The notes: generated by a model from the sequence alone, not told the origin. 64,000 bases of DNA from an uncultured Eubacteriales bacterium (GCA_934454125.1 CAKSFA010000001.1:1-64000), one strand, 5' to 3'; shown: positions 41,251 to 51,255, counted from the first letter of the stretch. Translations and numbers: made by a program.

Positions 41251-44200
41251 TTAGCTTTTCATAAATGAAGAAAGATCTTGATTTTTTTGATCTTTTAAAG
41301 ATATGGATAGTTTCTTATCAGAATGTTTTGCATGGAAGGCATCTAGAATAGTAATTTTTTTATTTACACCATTAACAGTTACTTCCATCATAAAGTTTGT
41401 TCCATCTGTGTCCCAAGTTAGATCTTTTTTTAAGAATGGTAATTTAATTAATACAGCGTTTGTGTTAGATTTCACCGGCAATAAAATGTTGATTTCTTTT
41501 AGACTATCTACACCTAGGACTTTTGTGTTGAGTTCTTCTAGTTTTATTACCTCAGTTTTATCATCGCAGATGACCAACATGCTTTCCATGTAATAATTTA
41601 ACAATATAGAATCATTGTTGGTTACTTCGATTGTATGGGGATCTTTGGCATTTTGTTGCTTTGATACAGCCAACTCTTTGCTGCTTAATAAATTATAATA
41701 AAATACAACTTCTCTTTCTTCACTGAGCCAGTATCCTGAATTTAGCGCATAGGAGGTTTGATTGAAAAGAATATTTAAGTTTCGATTCCATTCGTCTACA
41801 CCTGAGATAACCAACTTTGGATCTAAAGTAATAGAGAATGAATTTGTGGTTTCTTTTGGTGTAATGGAATCTCTGATTGCATATTGAGTGATTAAAGTTT
41901 GAAGTGCAGCCATGATTTTATTTTTACCGTCTTCTGTTCTGGGATCAACATCTTCATTCAATCCAAATACTTCAAAGATTGTTGGAATACCACCCAAAAT
42001 ACTTAACGCTTCATTCATAAATAAATCAACTAAGAAGATGTTTTTTAAAACGAAACGATCTTTGCCGGATATTTGCAACAGATACTCATTTTCTTTATAT
42101 TTTGAGGTTCCAAATACAGAGTTGTTAATTTTAGGAATTGCATATCCTTTTACAAAGTAATCATTTACTATTTTCACCTGATTTCCTTCTTTGATTTCTT
42201 TTGGTTTTTTAAATACAGTTATTTTTTCATCTGTTGATTTTAATACGATTTCTTCTGCACCTAAATTTGCATCTTTCACAATATGTGTGTAGGTATGTTT
42301 CGAATCCTCTTCTTCTTTATCAAGCAAAAGCATATATCCGTTGTTAATAATATCTACGCTACCTCTGACAATTGGTTCTTTTTTATTATCTGCACCTTCA
42401 TTTAGCACAATTTGAATGTCTTTTAAAAGGTCTTCCGACAAATTATAATTTTGCAGGTAGGACAATTGGCTTAACTGACTTGTTTCGAAGTTTTCCATGT
42501 TTCCAAATACCAGTATTTTTTCGATACAAGCGTTTTTAGGATCTACTTTTAAACAAATCTGAAAATCTTTTGAATGAAATGAAAGATAGATTGTTTCATG
42601 AGTTTTTCCATAAAAGTTAACGATTTGGTCTCCGATTTTGATTTCTAATGCTTTTAATATATCGTTTTCTTTTTGGTTTTCACGTAGACCATATAATACT
42701 ACATTTTTATACTGTGTATCATATTGTCTGATTTTTATGCTGTCACTGAGTTTTTTCAACTTTTCATCTTGTACAATTTTACCGTTTTCGAGTTTGGTTT
42801 CGTATACAAGGTTGTCTATTTTTAGATTTAGTCCTGTGTTATAGGCGGTGTTCCAGTCTAATGGCATGAATGATACGGCAATGGGGGTATGCTGAAATAC
42901 GTACGTATACTTCGAACTATTGTAATAAATAGCGTATTTCAACTTTGCAGAAGCATTTTTCTCTTCAATGATAGATGAGATGAAGGTTCGATCCTTGACA
43001 TCACAAAATACTTGGACAGTTGTATCCTCATATCCAGGGTCTAATTTTGTAATCGCCCGTTCTCCACCGGTTGCGTAATATCTCCAATGAAAACTTCTGT
43101 CGTAACGCTCTCTTAAACGCTCCAGAACATTTACGCCCTCTCCGGTCCAGTATCTGGAACCAGCTACCCAGTTATATTGTGTAAAATATCTTACATTCAA
43201 GGCACTCGGCAAAATCAGGGAGTCGTTTTCCAAAATATTTTGCGAGATATTCTCAGGGAACAAAACATCTGAGATGCTAATTCCGGGTTCTTTATTGGAT
43301 GCATTGGGAGATGCAAAGTAATGGGGATAAGAACCGTTGCTTACAATAGACCCGTCTGTGGTCTTGGTGATTTTTATGCTGCCAAATTTGATGTCTTTAT
43401 ATCTCAAATCAATTCGTTCAACCGGTACCAATGGGCTTGGAGTTAATACTTTTTGCTCGGAATCGAGTGAATAGTATCCTTCTTTTTCTACTTTGCCTAA
43501 CATTTTGAAAAACTCTACTACTTGTCCTGCATCGTGTTCAATTTTTAAAATGTTATTCACCAATGAGCCCAGGCCAATAGTTAAACCGATTAGTGGTACA
43601 GCCAGTACTCCAAGTACTTCAGCTGCGGTAGATGCTCCCAATAGATAAGATGCGGTTGAACCCAGTCCCAATGCGAAGTTTACTGAAATCATACCGACAC
43701 TGGACGCAAGTACTTTCTTTTCCAATTCATCTGTTGCATTGATTAGTCCGTAGATAGTAGCCCCTAATGTGATTCCGTCTAATATAAAAGCTAGTACATT
43801 GATTGCTTGCACCAATCTTGGTAAAAGTTGCAGCTGTGTTTGTTCTGCTTGCTTAATGATGTTGATTACATTTGCAGCGTCAGTTGCTAATCGTAAAGAT
43901 GTGGAGGTCATTTGCGTATAGATTTGAACTTTTACTGCTGTAGAGAGCTGGTTGATATCTCTATCAGATTGCACAAATTCTAATAACATTTGCACCAAAA
44001 ACGCTGCATTTAAAGTAGAGATGTGAACTGCATCTTCAATGTGAATTTGGTTATAAATAAATTTTTCATCCGAAAGTTTTGTAATATGCTCAATGAGCGG
44101 ACGTATTTTACTTTCTGACAATTCTTTATATTCCTTAAATGTTTCATTTAACGGCGTTTCTATTTCTTTTACTTCTCCATTCAGCTTAGAGGCGAATTTA

Positions 44201-46950
44201 ATAAAATGTTTTCCGTCTCTTTCTTCAATTGAATCTAAAATTACAATATCATTTTCCGTTAACCCATGTTGCTGTTTTAGTTGAAAAACCTTCTGGTCTA
44301 ATTGGTCCACTGTTTGCATAAAATCTGAAAACTCTATGCTTTTTTTCTGTACGTCTGAAAGAGCGTTACGTCTTCTTGTTTGACCTACCAAACTGCTTTC
44401 TGCAATATTTTCATGGTCTAAAAATACGCCTAAGTCGTCTAAATTAACATCGCTTAATGGTTCTGCTGCTGCCTCTATGCTAGATTGAATACTAGATTTG
44501 AATGCCTTTTCTAGTACATTTCTTGCTTCAAACGATTCCTTGATTTCTTTTGGTTTTAGCGTGAGCACCCCATTTTCGTATTGCATTAAGTATTTTGGAA
44601 CAATTCCTCTTAGCTTTAACTCATCTCGAGTATATGGCATTTCTTCATGATCTACGATTGTGGCAAACCTTCCGTCAAAAACGGTGATTTCATACGGAGA
44701 AGCTGCAATAGAGATATTTTCGATTTCTCCGTTTACCAATGCTTTAATTGGATTCTCGGTTCTATTAACCTGAAACAGAAAGCGTGCAGGGTAGGAGTCC
44801 TTCAGAGAAGGAAGCGATAGTTTTAACAGTTTGCAGGCGAACAAATTGACTTCTAATTTTTTCATTTCAGGGAGGATTATTTTGAATTTTGCGGTGATGG
44901 GAGAGAGGTGCTCTAGCAGTTGGGTCGGATTCATCTCTGCTAATCTGCGTCCGCCACCGCCATGCCCAATCACGGTTAATTTCATTTTTTCAAATCCGCG
45001 CAAATGTACTGGTAAGCCATCTGCAATGGGTGCTTTTACAACCTTTTTTGTAATGGGATCAAAATAGTACATATTTTCTTGATCGATTGTTGTTTGAACG
45101 ATAATTGAGCTTTCTGCATGTTTTGCAAATTTGATTGCAGTAAACTTATTGGTAATTGTTTCATTTTCCACTTGTAAAATAACGCTGAGATATGCTTTTT
45201 CAAAAACAAATCGTTCCATTGTATTGCATAATTCAGTTAATCCCTCTGTTTCCAAAGGCTTTCCGGTGTCAAAGTCTTCGCTTTTTCTAATTTCTATGTT
45301 TTCCTTTTGCGCAGTGTTTTCAAAATCAATCTCATCTTTTCTTTCGTAATTTAAAGAATCGATATACTCGGCTAATTGTGAATAATAAGTTACAGTATTT
45401 TCTGGCAATTGAAATGCACTTAGATCCAAATCGGGGATTTCTGGTGCAGGCACACTTGCAATAGAATCCTCAAATTGTATGATATTTTTGCTGGCAGATA
45501 ACAGTACCGAATTTCCGGTTAAATGCATAGTGGGCAAAAATTCATGCCGTACATGCGAAAAATTACAGTCCATATAATATCTTGTATCTAAAAGAAAAAA
45601 TCTCACATCATCATTTGTGGTTTGCTGTATGACTTTAAATAGATTTCTCCTGGCAGTATTATAGGTGTCATTTTCTTCTGTGATTTTATCATACACACTA
45701 TTTAGAAGAGAATATTTGGATTTAATTTGGTTTAAAATTGCTTGTGTGCCCACAGAATTTTCATGTGCAGCAATCAAGGGAGCTGTAACAGTAACGGTAT
45801 TTTTTAAATCTGTAATAAACGACAATTCAGAAACTTGTAAATGTTTGATACTTTCAAACAGTTCAGAGGGGTTATGCACGGCATCTAATTCTTGCTGCAT
45901 ACTTTGCTTGATTTCATCACTTAAAGCATCATACATGTCTGCGTCATCGCCTGCCATGTCATATCCGAATACGTATTCTTTGTTCTTCATGATACCAATC
46001 ATTTTTAACCGGATAATTTCTTCCGGCGCATCTTGAGGGAATTCTATATCACGAAAAACATGATCTTTGATTTGCGGTAGATAATTGGAATCTAATGAAA
46101 TACCGCCCAGTTTGTCCAAAAGACTGTATCGTAATATGCTGTCTGCATCTAATATATTCAGGTTTACAAATAATTCTTTCTCATAAATACGATAAATAGA
46201 GTCATCAAAAGCAGATGAGATATTTCTTCGAATATCAATTGCTCCCATGTCTTCGTAATCGCTGATATATATGACTCTCTTTGCTTCAATTTGTTCAGGT
46301 TGCCATTGGTACTTTGCAATCAAAAACTCCTTTATAATTTCAGAAGGGGAGAGGTTTGGGTTTGTATTTCTTTTTTCAGTGAAAAATTGCTTGACTTCTT
46401 TTTTAGCTACATACATTTTGCGAATTCGTTTTTCAGCAAATAGTTCTCCATGCTCTTCGCCAACCTCCGTAAACTCGTTTAAAATTTCTTGCATAGCAAC
46501 TTTGCCGATGTGTTCTTCTAAAAATTCAAGCAACATGTTTGCAGCAAATGCTTCACTGTCGTAATAAAACTGAAATGTATGATCTGGATTCAAAGTCTTC
46601 CAAAAATCGTAATAAGTTTCTCTGATGTCTCCGAATCTCTGTGTTAAATCCGATACAATTACTTCTTTTTTAATTGGTTTTATTGTATTATTAAACATCT
46701 CAGCCAATTCGCTCAGGCACTCTGTCCGCAAATTGGATAAGATTCTATTTTTAGGAGAGTTTGGATGTTGCTTTAAATAGACAAGGACATTATGATAAAG
46801 GTTTTTCAATGCTGCATATCTGTTGGTTGTGCTTACAGCTGCATTTAGATTCTGATATGTTTCTAATGAAGATACGATATTTGAATACTCGGTTTCTACA
46901 TCTGTGGTAATGGCATTGATTAAAGCTTTCAGTTGTTCTGTAGTGATCAT
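41251..46950 (-). CDS. large clostridial toxin (TcdA/TcdB)-like protein with degenerate glucosyltransferase domain, no CROPs
   Basis: A 1899-residue protein colinear with TcdB up to its CROP repeats. Residues 1-533 match the glucosyltransferase domain, but the Trp of the LHFVWIGG motif is Asp101, and the DxD motif is D287-S-N289. Residues 534-780 match the cysteine protease, with His663 (VIGHGGG) and Cys706 (NLFACKLL) kept and a Leu533 at the expected self-cleavage site. Residues 960-1135 match the pore/translocation region (VHISTLNAAFLVQ, AVPLIGLTIGLGSLVNN). The rest resembles the delivery domain and ends where CROPs would start. AT-rich against its neighbours. AAAGAAAGGATG precedes the ATG. 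No signal peptide. Homology is confident; toxicity is unproven. Confidence 0.92.
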   Translation of the reverse strand: MITTEQLKALINAITTDVETEYSNIVSSLETYQNLNAAVSTTNRYAALKNLYHNVLVYLKQHPNSPKNRILSNLRTECLSELAEMFNNTIKPIKKEVIVSDLTQRFGDIRETYYDFWKTLNPDHTFQFYYDSEAFAANMLLEFLEEHIGKVAMQEILNEFTEVGEEHGELFAEKRIRKMYVAKKEVKQFFTEKRNTNPNLSPSEIIKEFLIAKYQWQPEQIEAKRVIYISDYEDMGAIDIRRNISSAFDDSIYRIYEKELFVNLNILDADSILRYSLLDKLGGISLDSNYLPQIKDHVFRDIEFPQDAPEEIIRLKMIGIMKNKEYVFGYDMAGDDADMYDALSDEIKQSMQQELDAVHNPSELFESIKHLQVSELSFITDLKNTVTVTAPLIAAHENSVGTQAILNQIKSKYSLLNSVYDKITEENDTYNTARRNLFKVIQQTTNDDVRFFLLDTRYYMDCNFSHVRHEFLPTMHLTGNSVLLSASKNIIQFEDSIASVPAPEIPDLDLSAFQLPENTVTYYSQLAEYIDSLNYERKDEIDFENTAQKENIEIRKSEDFDTGKPLETEGLTELCNTMERFVFEKAYLSVILQVENETITNKFTAIKFAKHAESSIIVQTTIDQENMYYFDPITKKVVKAPIADGLPVHLRGFEKMKLTVIGHGGGGRRLAEMNPTQLLEHLSPITAKFKIILPEMKKLEVNLFACKLLKLSLPSLKDSYPARFLFQVNRTENPIKALVNGEIENISIAASPYEITVFDGRFATIVDHEEMPYTRDELKLRGIVPKYLMQYENGVLTLKPKEIKESFEARNVLEKAFKSSIQSSIEAAAEPLSDVNLDDLGVFLDHENIAESSLVGQTRRRNALSDVQKKSIEFSDFMQTVDQLDQKVFQLKQQHGLTENDIVILDSIEERDGKHFIKFASKLNGEVKEIETPLNETFKEYKELSESKIRPLIEHITKLSDEKFIYNQIHIEDAVHISTLNAAFLVQMLLEFVQSDRDINQLSTAVKVQIYTQMTSTSLRLATDAANVINIIKQAEQTQLQLLPRLVQAINVLAFILDGITLGATIYGLINATDELEKKVLASSVGMISVNFALGLGSTASYLLGASTAAEVLGVLAVPLIGLTIGLGSLVNNILKIEHDAGQVVEFFKMLGKVEKEGYYSLDSEQKVLTPSPLVPVERIDLRYKDIKFGSIKITKTTDGSIVSNGSYPHYFASPNASNKEPGISISDVLFPENISQNILENDSLILPSALNVRYFTQYNWVAGSRYWTGEGVNVLERLRERYDRSFHWRYYATGGERAITKLDPGYEDTTVQVFCDVKDRTFISSIIEEKNASAKLKYAIYYNSSKYTYVFQHTPIAVSFMPLDWNTAYNTGLNLKIDNLVYETKLENGKIVQDEKLKKLSDSIKIRQYDTQYKNVVLYGLRENQKENDILKALEIKIGDQIVNFYGKTHETIYLSFHSKDFQICLKVDPKNACIEKILVFGNMENFETSQLSQLSYLQNYNLSEDLLKDIQIVLNEGADNKKEPIVRGSVDIINNGYMLLLDKEEEDSKHTYTHIVKDANLGAEEIVLKSTDEKITVFKKPKEIKEGNQVKIVNDYFVKGYAIPKINNSVFGTSKYKENEYLLQISGKDRFVLKNIFLVDLFMNEALSILGGIPTIFEVFGLNEDVDPRTEDGKNKIMAALQTLITQYAIRDSITPKETTNSFSITLDPKLVISGVDEWNRNLNILFNQTSYALNSGYWLSEEREVVFYYNLLSSKELAVSKQQNAKDPHTIEVTNNDSILLNYYMESMLVICDDKTEVIKLEELNTKVLGVDSLKEINILLPVKSNTNAVLIKLPFLKKDLTWDTDGTNFMMEVTVNGVNKKITILDAFHAKHSDKKLSISLKDQKNQDLSSFMKS

Positions 46951-47212
46951 AATGATACATCCTTTCTTTAATAAGATTTCGCCTTATTATATCATAATTG
47001 TTGTGGAATTTGCAAATAATTATAAAAATTAATTTAAAAAAAATATTTTAAAAGTGAAATTTCTTTTAATATATAAATCATTGGCTTTCATTGTATGTGA
47101 GATACAAGTAATGTTTTTGCAAAAAACAGCGCTTACAGTAGGTTTTAATATGCTGATAGAGAAGAGTAGTCGCCGTAGTTACAAAAAATGACGAAGAATC
47201 TTATTTTTATAC
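46951..47212. other. AT-rich spacer upstream of the toxin-like gene
   Basis: No gene seen. It holds the toxin-like gene promoter and an AT-only imperfect palindrome (TTTAAAA at 47033-47039, TTTTAAA at 47046-47052) that could be a regulator site. The remainder has no feature I can support. Confidence 0.5.
46986..47015 (-). promoter_or_regulatory. promoter of the toxin-like gene
   Basis: On the minus strand TTGCAA (47010-47015), 18-base spacer and TATAAT (46986-46991), with an extended -10 TGA just before it. A standard sigma-A promoter; it does not look like the TcdR-dependent type of the C. difficile toxin genes. Confidence 0.7.
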
Positions 47213-47244
47213 AAAAAGCAGCAGCGATGTTCGCTGCTGCTTTT
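47213..47244. terminator. terminator of the M6-like protease gene
   Basis: A perfect 14-bp stem AAAAGCAGCAGCGA / TCGCTGCTGCTTTT with loop TGT; symmetrical A/T flanks. Confidence 0.92.
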
Positions 47245-47253
47245 ATATTTTGC

Positions 47254-50200
47254 TTATTGTTTGTGTTTGTTGCCGTTGTACAACAGCACTGCTGCAATCA
47301 TGGCTGCAATTGTGCAACTTACAGATGCAATCAGTAAAGCAGTAGTATCATGACCTGTTTGAGGTGTTTGTACATTCTCTGTTGCCGTACCGTTTGTTGT
47401 TGGTTGTTGCTCGGTTTGCTCTGGCAAAGTCGGTTCTGGTTCAGGAGTAATATAGGTACTGTTGAGCGTTATAGATTCGATTTGCTGCCCGTTTACTGTA
47501 ATAGTACGTGTTACGATTAAGGCACCGCCTGCTCTTGTGTTCAAACGCGCTTGAGTTGCTGCATTTGTTACAGTGTATGTTATGGTATATACCGTTTCAT
47601 CATAAGTGAAATTGGATTGCCCAAGATTCTTTTCGGTCAATGTATATACATAAATACCACTGCGAGTAAAGGTGATTTGCCCAAAGTTTAGTAACCCTGC
47701 GCCATTTACGGTGATTTCTTTTAAACCATTCATACTGCCTGCAGGCATCGGATTTGCTGCATTTTGTGCTTTTAATACAGCAGTGAAGTTTGTTGCAGGA
47801 GCTACAGCGTTTAAGGTGGTTATAGTTTTCTCCACGCTCAAGTCTGTTATGGCGGGCGTAGGTGCATTGGGATTTGGTTGCGCTGAAAATACAGCGGTAT
47901 ATGTGGCGTTTCCTGTTACCGAAACAATGGTTGGACTCCAGCCGGCAAAGATATAGATTTCATCTTCTTGCTCTGCTTTGGTTGGTTCAGTTCCGGTATA
48001 GCTTGGCATGGAGCCATAGGTCAAAGTTTCTGTTTTGAGTATGGTGCCATCGTTATTTTGCCAAGTTATAGTATAGCTATTTTTCGTTTGTGTATATTTT
48101 GCTATATAGGTTATGTCGCCAGAAACTGCTGACAATACAGGAGACCAGCCATCAAATGTATAGGTGAATTCTGCAGTTGTTGCTTTAGTTGGAGCATTAC
48201 CAGTGTAGCTTGGCGTTGTACCGTAAGGTACTTGTTCAGTTTTCAACACGGTGCCATCGTCGTTTTGCCAGGTTACCATATAGGTACGCGTTGCTTCAGT
48301 AAAAGTTGCTTTATAGGTTACGTCACCTGTTACCGTGGTTATTGCTGGGCTCCAGCCTGCAAAGGTATAAACCGTTTGATTCGTTGCTGTTTTGGCAGGT
48401 GTTTCACCGGTATAACTTGGAGTTGTACCGTAAGGTACCTGTTCGGTTTTTAGAACGGTGCCATCGTCATTTTTCCATGTTACGGTGTACTTCCGTAGTG
48501 TTTCTTGATATTTAATCTGGTATTCCTGGTCTGCCATTACAGGTGCTGGAGTAGGCGACCAGCTTGCAGTGTACGTATATTGTGCCGTATCTGGTTTTGA
48601 GGGCATTGTATCGGGGTAAGTTGGTGTTTCACCCTTTTTCACCTGAGTTGTTTTTAAAACAGTGCCATCTTCATCCTTCCATGTTACCGTTACTGTGTCA
48701 GCTTCCGGTGTAACAGTATCGTGCTCCCGTAAATCCATTGCGCCCATTGCAGCCGGTGTTACAGCATTATATACCTTGCTGTTCATCACAGTAGAAGAAA
48801 CTTTGCCTGCTGGTGAATAAACAGTTGCACCCAGTTTTTTCATGTTGTTCAGATCATTATGTGGAGCATAATAGGTTACTGCTTCGCCTGGATTTGCGCT
48901 AGTTACCACAGAGACATACACAAAATTGTCATCAGCGGCAATGCTGCCAGCGGTCAGATTTTGTGGCAATGTTGTAATTTCGGTTTTCTTTGCTTCTGTT
49001 GTTCCTTGGGTGTAGGTATAAATGGAAGGTGTTGTACCATTGCCGCCCATGTTTAGCAGATAGGTGTTGTGGTTTGCAGTTGCTGCTGAATTTACGGTAG
49101 CACCACCAGCACCAAGATCCGTGCTGGTCCAGGTGGTTCCATCTAATACTGCCTGGTATACGTGATTTTGCGTATCTGCATATGCTACATGGACTTTTCC
49201 GTCATGTGCGTAAATTGCCGGAGCAGAGAGTGTTCCTGTAAAGGCAGAACCAACGGCAGTTAACTGACCGTTATTGAGTTCATATATTTGTGCGCTGTTT
49301 CCGTTATCTATCCAAGCATATAGCTTGTTGTTGATGGCTGCCAAAACAGGAGTGTTTGCTGTACCGCTAATAGTTGTTACGTCAGTCCAGCTTTTATCAC
49401 TTCCCAGCTTTTTTAAAACAACACCGTTTCGGGTTGTTGCGCCCAATACATAAACCTCGTTGTTTAATACTGCAATTGAGGAAGCATAGCCGTTTGCGGC
49501 GGTTCCAAGACTTTCCCAAGTTGTGCCGTTGTATGCAAAGGCATCGGCAGAGCTTCCGCCTTGTGCCAACAAGTACAATTTGCCATTTGAATGGATTAAT
49601 TGCGTGTCCATCGCGTTTGAGCTAGTCAGCGGAGTAGAACCGTCTGCATTGGTTACCTGTTTCCAGAGATCCATTGATGTATAATCGGGGAATGTAATTT
49701 CAAAGGTGATCGTATCATCTGTTTGTGCTGTAACATTAATTTGAATGCCGGAATTTTTTCCGTCGGAGTATACCAATGCGTCTTGTGTAATGCCAGCGCT
49801 CATATCAGCAGAGCCTACAGATTGGCGTGTTGCGCCTTTTGCAGATAGACCAATCTGTGCTTTGCTGACATCGCCGGCAGAATCTTTTAGACCGGTTTCA
49901 TTCGGGCGGAATACATAGATGTAGTCGTTGCCTTTCAGGTTGCCTTCACTTTCAAATGCAGGGTTGACGCGGTATACAATTAGACCATCTGCAGGGGCGT
50001 TTCGATCCATATTGTCAAATTTATAGGCTTGACCTTTTTTGCGGTACTCTACCACAAAATATTCTGAATCAGAGAGCGGCGTTTTAAATTTCAGTGCCTG
50101 TTGCACAGTCGTATCTTTATAAGCGGCATCAACGGTGTGAAGTGTATAGGTTGCAGTGGTGGTGTTTTTCTCAGTTATCGTTGTCCAGCCCAGTTTTTCA

Positions 50201-51093
50201 CGGGTCACAGCCAGTTGATATGGTCTGCCGCTGGGGCTGCCCATTGTGTCCCAAAAACCAACAGGGGTGTTTTGATTTGAGTTGGCGGTGTAAGTACTGC
50301 GATAATAGTCTGGAATACCGAAGGTGTGCGTATATTCGTGTGCAGCAGTGTGGATATCAAAATTATCATTTAGCATATTATTTGTAACAACCGGTTGTGT
50401 TTCAATCAGTGTATATGCATTGATTTTTTTGCCACCAATGCCCTCGACACTGCCGGCAGTACCGGCATGAGGGGTAAAAGTTTGTTGTGTAACAGATGCC
50501 AAAATCATCAAATTATCAATAATGCCGTCATTATTCATATCGAGGTCAGAAGCATCGTAATCTGGTTTGTCTTGCTTGAGTTGTTTTACAATTTCGGAGA
50601 TAATGTCAAGGTCGCCTGAAGAGCCTTGCGCTTTGTATTCAGCAGCGCTTTTGGGCAGGGTAATATATTTTACTTTTCCAGTGGATTCCTCGGTTTGTGG
50701 AAAATAAGAAGTTACGTCGTGCTTGTTGCCGGACAGGCTTTGAAAATATTCTTTAAATGATCCTTGTGCATGGGCATCGTTTTGTCCATTAAAACGACGT
50801 TGCAGGTATTCCCAATAGGTTTTAGGGGCATTTGTTGCACCAGCGTTAGCAGGATAGGGGTAATTATAACCGGTATCTCCGTCGCCGGTGGTGTCGCCAT
50901 TAAAACGCACAACGACTACCAGATTGCCCGCTTTTGCGGGCGCAGCAGCGGCAGAAACGTCCGCACTGTTGCTGATCAGCACTGGTAGCATACCCAGTAG
51001 CATGGCAACACACAGGCAGGCGCAGGTGATGCGTTGCAGCAAGGGCTTTTTTTGTGTTGCATCACTGTTTTGTTTGCTCATTATTTTTTTCAT
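47254..51093 (-). CDS. surface-anchored M6-like metalloprotease with propeller, InlB-type repeats and pilin-like domain
   Basis: A 1279-residue exported protein. A signal peptide (about 1-50) is followed by an M6-type (immune inhibitor A-like) protease domain with HEYTH at 252-256 and an EF-hand-like DLDMNNDGIIDN at 183-194. A Kelch/propeller-like region follows (about 480-790), then four 65-70-residue repeats of the Listeria-Bacteroides type (WKNDDGTVLKTEQVPYG), a Spy0128/FctA-like isopeptide domain (YVYTLTEKNL...), a Thr/Gln/Glu-rich stalk, and a C-terminal TPQTG plus helix plus NGNKHKQ, a near-consensus sortase signal. GGAGG precedes the ATG. Adjacent to the toxin-like gene on the same strand, with its own promoter and terminator. 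Confidence 0.9.
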   Translation of the reverse strand: MKKIMSKQNSDATQKKPLLQRITCACLCVAMLLGMLPVLISNSADVSAAAAPAKAGNLVVVVRFNGDTTGDGDTGYNYPYPANAGATNAPKTYWEYLQRRFNGQNDAHAQGSFKEYFQSLSGNKHDVTSYFPQTEESTGKVKYITLPKSAAEYKAQGSSGDLDIISEIVKQLKQDKPDYDASDLDMNNDGIIDNLMILASVTQQTFTPHAGTAGSVEGIGGKKINAYTLIETQPVVTNNMLNDNFDIHTAAHEYTHTFGIPDYYRSTYTANSNQNTPVGFWDTMGSPSGRPYQLAVTREKLGWTTITEKNTTTATYTLHTVDAAYKDTTVQQALKFKTPLSDSEYFVVEYRKKGQAYKFDNMDRNAPADGLIVYRVNPAFESEGNLKGNDYIYVFRPNETGLKDSAGDVSKAQIGLSAKGATRQSVGSADMSAGITQDALVYSDGKNSGIQINVTAQTDDTITFEITFPDYTSMDLWKQVTNADGSTPLTSSNAMDTQLIHSNGKLYLLAQGGSSADAFAYNGTTWESLGTAANGYASSIAVLNNEVYVLGATTRNGVVLKKLGSDKSWTDVTTISGTANTPVLAAINNKLYAWIDNGNSAQIYELNNGQLTAVGSAFTGTLSAPAIYAHDGKVHVAYADTQNHVYQAVLDGTTWTSTDLGAGGATVNSAATANHNTYLLNMGGNGTTPSIYTYTQGTTEAKKTEITTLPQNLTAGSIAADDNFVYVSVVTSANPGEAVTYYAPHNDLNNMKKLGATVYSPAGKVSSTVMNSKVYNAVTPAAMGAMDLREHDTVTPEADTVTVTWKDEDGTVLKTTQVKKGETPTYPDTMPSKPDTAQYTYTASWSPTPAPVMADQEYQIKYQETLRKYTVTWKNDDGTVLKTEQVPYGTTPSYTGETPAKTATNQTVYTFAGWSPAITTVTGDVTYKATFTEATRTYMVTWQNDDGTVLKTEQVPYGTTPSYTGNAPTKATTAEFTYTFDGWSPVLSAVSGDITYIAKYTQTKNSYTITWQNNDGTILKTETLTYGSMPSYTGTEPTKAEQEDEIYIFAGWSPTIVSVTGNATYTAVFSAQPNPNAPTPAITDLSVEKTITTLNAVAPATNFTAVLKAQNAANPMPAGSMNGLKEITVNGAGLLNFGQITFTRSGIYVYTLTEKNLGQSNFTYDETVYTITYTVTNAATQARLNTRAGGALIVTRTITVNGQQIESITLNSTYITPEPEPTLPEQTEQQPTTNGTATENVQTPQTGHDTTALLIASVSCTIAAMIAAVLLYNGNKHKQ

Positions 51094-51165
51094 ATTTATG
51101 GTTCCTCCAACAGTTTTTTTAAAATCATTGAAACATAAAATAAAATCATTAGATTATTTTGTTTC

Positions 51166-51194
51166 ATTATGACATGTTTTATCAAAAAAAGCAA
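51166..51194 (-). promoter_or_regulatory. promoter of the M6-like protease gene
   Basis: On the minus strand TTGCTT (51189-51194), 17 bases and CATAAT (51166-51171) with TG one base upstream of the -10. Confidence 0.6.
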
Positions 51195-51226
51195 GTGAAA
51201 TCGCGGTAAATGTTGAAAAATGCCCC

Positions 51227-51255
51227 TTGACTTTCATAGTGGCGGAAAATATAAT
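51227..51255 (+). promoter_or_regulatory. sigma-A promoter for ilvD
   Basis: TTGACT (51227-51232), 17 bases, TATAAT (51250-51255). Divergent from the protease promoter. Confidence 0.82.

Noticed and set aside
46950..47100. TcdR-type sigma promoter for the toxin-like gene
   Set aside because: An ordinary TTGCAA/TATAAT promoter is present, and no tcdR-like gene is near.
40998..51200. Duplicated tRNA-Thr 3' end as attachment site
   Set aside because: I did not find the tRNA end repeated around 51.1 kb by eye; the island claim therefore rests on position and composition only.
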